This document shows positions 4,744 to 5,606 of a DNA stretch of 5,606 nt, piece after piece; the first letter of the stretch is position 1; the number at the start of each line of letters is the position of its first letter. The DNA comes from Syntrophomonadaceae bacterium. GTDB lineage: Bacteria > Bacillota > Syntrophomonadia > Syntrophomonadales > Syntrophomonadaceae. Where the stretch lies: positions 1-5,606 of the forward strand of contig JAAYJY010000161.1 of NCBI GenBank assembly GCA_012522705.1. The letters run 5' to 3'. Under the pieces are notes generated by a model. The model saw nothing but the letters and a program-made list of their open reading frames with translations. It was not told the origin of the DNA and did not search any database. The translations under genes and the position numbers were made by a program.

Positions 4744-5606
4744 TCACTGCGGTAATTCCAGCCAGCTACCCACCAAACCATCGGCGGATTCGGGGATAAA
4801 TCCGAGCCAACCACTCGCCGGGTGCAGGGTCAGTTCCCCCATGTATAGCTGTCCTGCCGCCTCATAGTAATCTATCCTGATATAAAGCAGGCCTTCGGAT
4901 ATCTTGCAAGCAATTTCCTTCATCTTTTCGAAATTCTTCGGCTTGGGCACATTGCTTGTAGAGGGCGGATAATGCTGATAAAAAGGCAGGAGGTTCCAAT
5001 CCATATCATAGAAATTGCCGTTTGGTCCGCCTTCTTGAAACCGGTTTAGAACCACAGTGGCAATCTTTGGTTCACCGTTAAAACAGTGAAACTTATAGTC
5101 CTTCAACTCAAAATCAGATTCATCCGCCAGGTATTTTTCACATATGATACGAGGCCTCATGTTTTTATATTGCCACTCCCGGCCGTGCCAATAATAATCC
5201 CTTTGCATCCACCGGTTTAATTGTCTTTTTGCCGTCTCTATATCCAGCCGGTTTTTGTCTGTACATATTATGTTGGTCCCTGAAGCATGGGTGCACTTCA
5301 AAACAAATTGGGCTGGCAGGGCATCCCACTCAATTTCATCAACCCTATCATATACTGCAATCAAGGGAATAAGATAATCTTCCCCAACCGTTTGTCGGAG
5401 GTACTCCCGCACCGCATATTTGTCGGCATAAGTTTTGTACTCCGGCCTTCGGTCCTTCAGTTTCAACCATTGCAATTTTTCATTGTAGGTATTGGGACTG
5501 GTTAAATTGAGTTTCCTCCCCATTTCACATCTGTATATCAGTTTTAAATATGCTTCGTCCGGCATCAGACGAAATATTCTATATTCATTTAGGTGCAGTA
5601 TTAGTC
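4744..5606 (-). CDS. TupA-like ATP-grasp protein (copy 2, 5' end outside window)
   Basis: A second TupA-like ATP-grasp protein; 286 residues are visible and the frame is open to the right edge. An ATG at 5565 is probably internal: the 13 codons before it (beginning LILHLNEYRIF) align without a gap with residues 18-30 of copy 1, so about 17 residues are likely missing. Conserved blocks match copy 1: EKLQWLK, DKYAVREY, FVLKCTHASGTNIIC, YYWHGREW, PRIICE, KDYKF, and IDYYEAAGQLYMGELTLHPASG as the metal-binding end. My ungapped hand alignment gives about 175 identities in 272 positions (64%). Differences cluster near the C-terminus, where copy 1 has FYPGSGFEE and this one LHPASGWLG, and in a variable stretch before FEKMKEIA. 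It probably ligates a related but distinct group to the same surface polymer, cytoplasmically. It is the first visible gene of the minus-strand cluster, 103 bases before capA. Confidence 0.87.
   Translation of the reverse strand, partial: LILHLNEYRIFRLMPDEAYLKLIYRCEMGRKLNLTSPNTYNEKLQWLKLKDRRPEYKTYADKYAVREYLRQTVGEDYLIPLIAVYDRVDEIEWDALPAQFVLKCTHASGTNIICTDKNRLDIETAKRQLNRWMQRDYYWHGREWQYKNMRPRIICEKYLADESDFELKDYKFHCFNGEPKIATVVLNRFQEGGPNGNFYDMDWNLLPFYQHYPPSTSNVPKPKNFEKMKEIACKISEGLLYIRIDYYEAAGQLYMGELTLHPASGWLGFIPESADGLVGSWLELPQ

Noticed and set aside
4744..5565. ATG at 5565 as the true start of TupA-like copy 2
   Set aside because: The frame is open upstream to the window edge and the upstream codons align with copy 1, so the gene begins outside the window.

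Overview
The window holds a compact minus-strand gene cluster that looks like part of a cell-surface glycopolymer locus, plus the 3' end of an unrelated plus-strand gene that converges on it. The strong G-rich Shine-Dalgarno sequences, the GTG start, and the mix of TupA, CapA, LicC/LicD and DUF2284 families fit a Firmicute, perhaps a clostridial or Peptococcaceae-like anaerobe. That placement is inferred from gene content and is not secure.

Layout, in the direction of minus-strand transcription (high to low coordinates). A TupA-like ATP-grasp protein runs in from the right edge (5606-4744, 5' end missing). Next come a CapA-family phosphoesterase-like protein (4640-3495), a small cysteine-rich DUF2284 protein (3419-2889), a LicC-like sugar-phosphate/phosphocholine-type nucleotidyltransferase (2872-2156) and a LicD-family transferase (2092-1379). 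A 224-bp intergenic gap with a good promoter candidate follows, and then a second, complete TupA-like protein (1154-231). Five bases past its stop lies the stop of a plus-strand metallophosphoesterase (1-225, only the C-terminal 74 residues in the window).

How they may work together (inference from families). LicC-like enzymes make a CDP-activated small alcohol such as CDP-choline, and LicD-family enzymes transfer the phospho-alcohol to a glycan. TupA is known from teichuronopeptide synthesis in alkaliphilic Bacillus, and CapA from poly-gamma-glutamate capsules. Together they suggest a surface polymer carrying both an amino-acid or peptide part, attached by ATP-grasp ligases, and a phospho-alcohol decoration. 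No choline kinase, choline transporter, glycosyltransferase, polymerase or flippase is visible, so the pathway is incomplete here. The DUF2284 protein in the middle, with eight cysteines in metal-binding spacing, is the least expected member.

No tRNA, rRNA, CRISPR array, complete insertion sequence or clear intrinsic terminator was seen. No untranslated stretch exceeds 300 bases.
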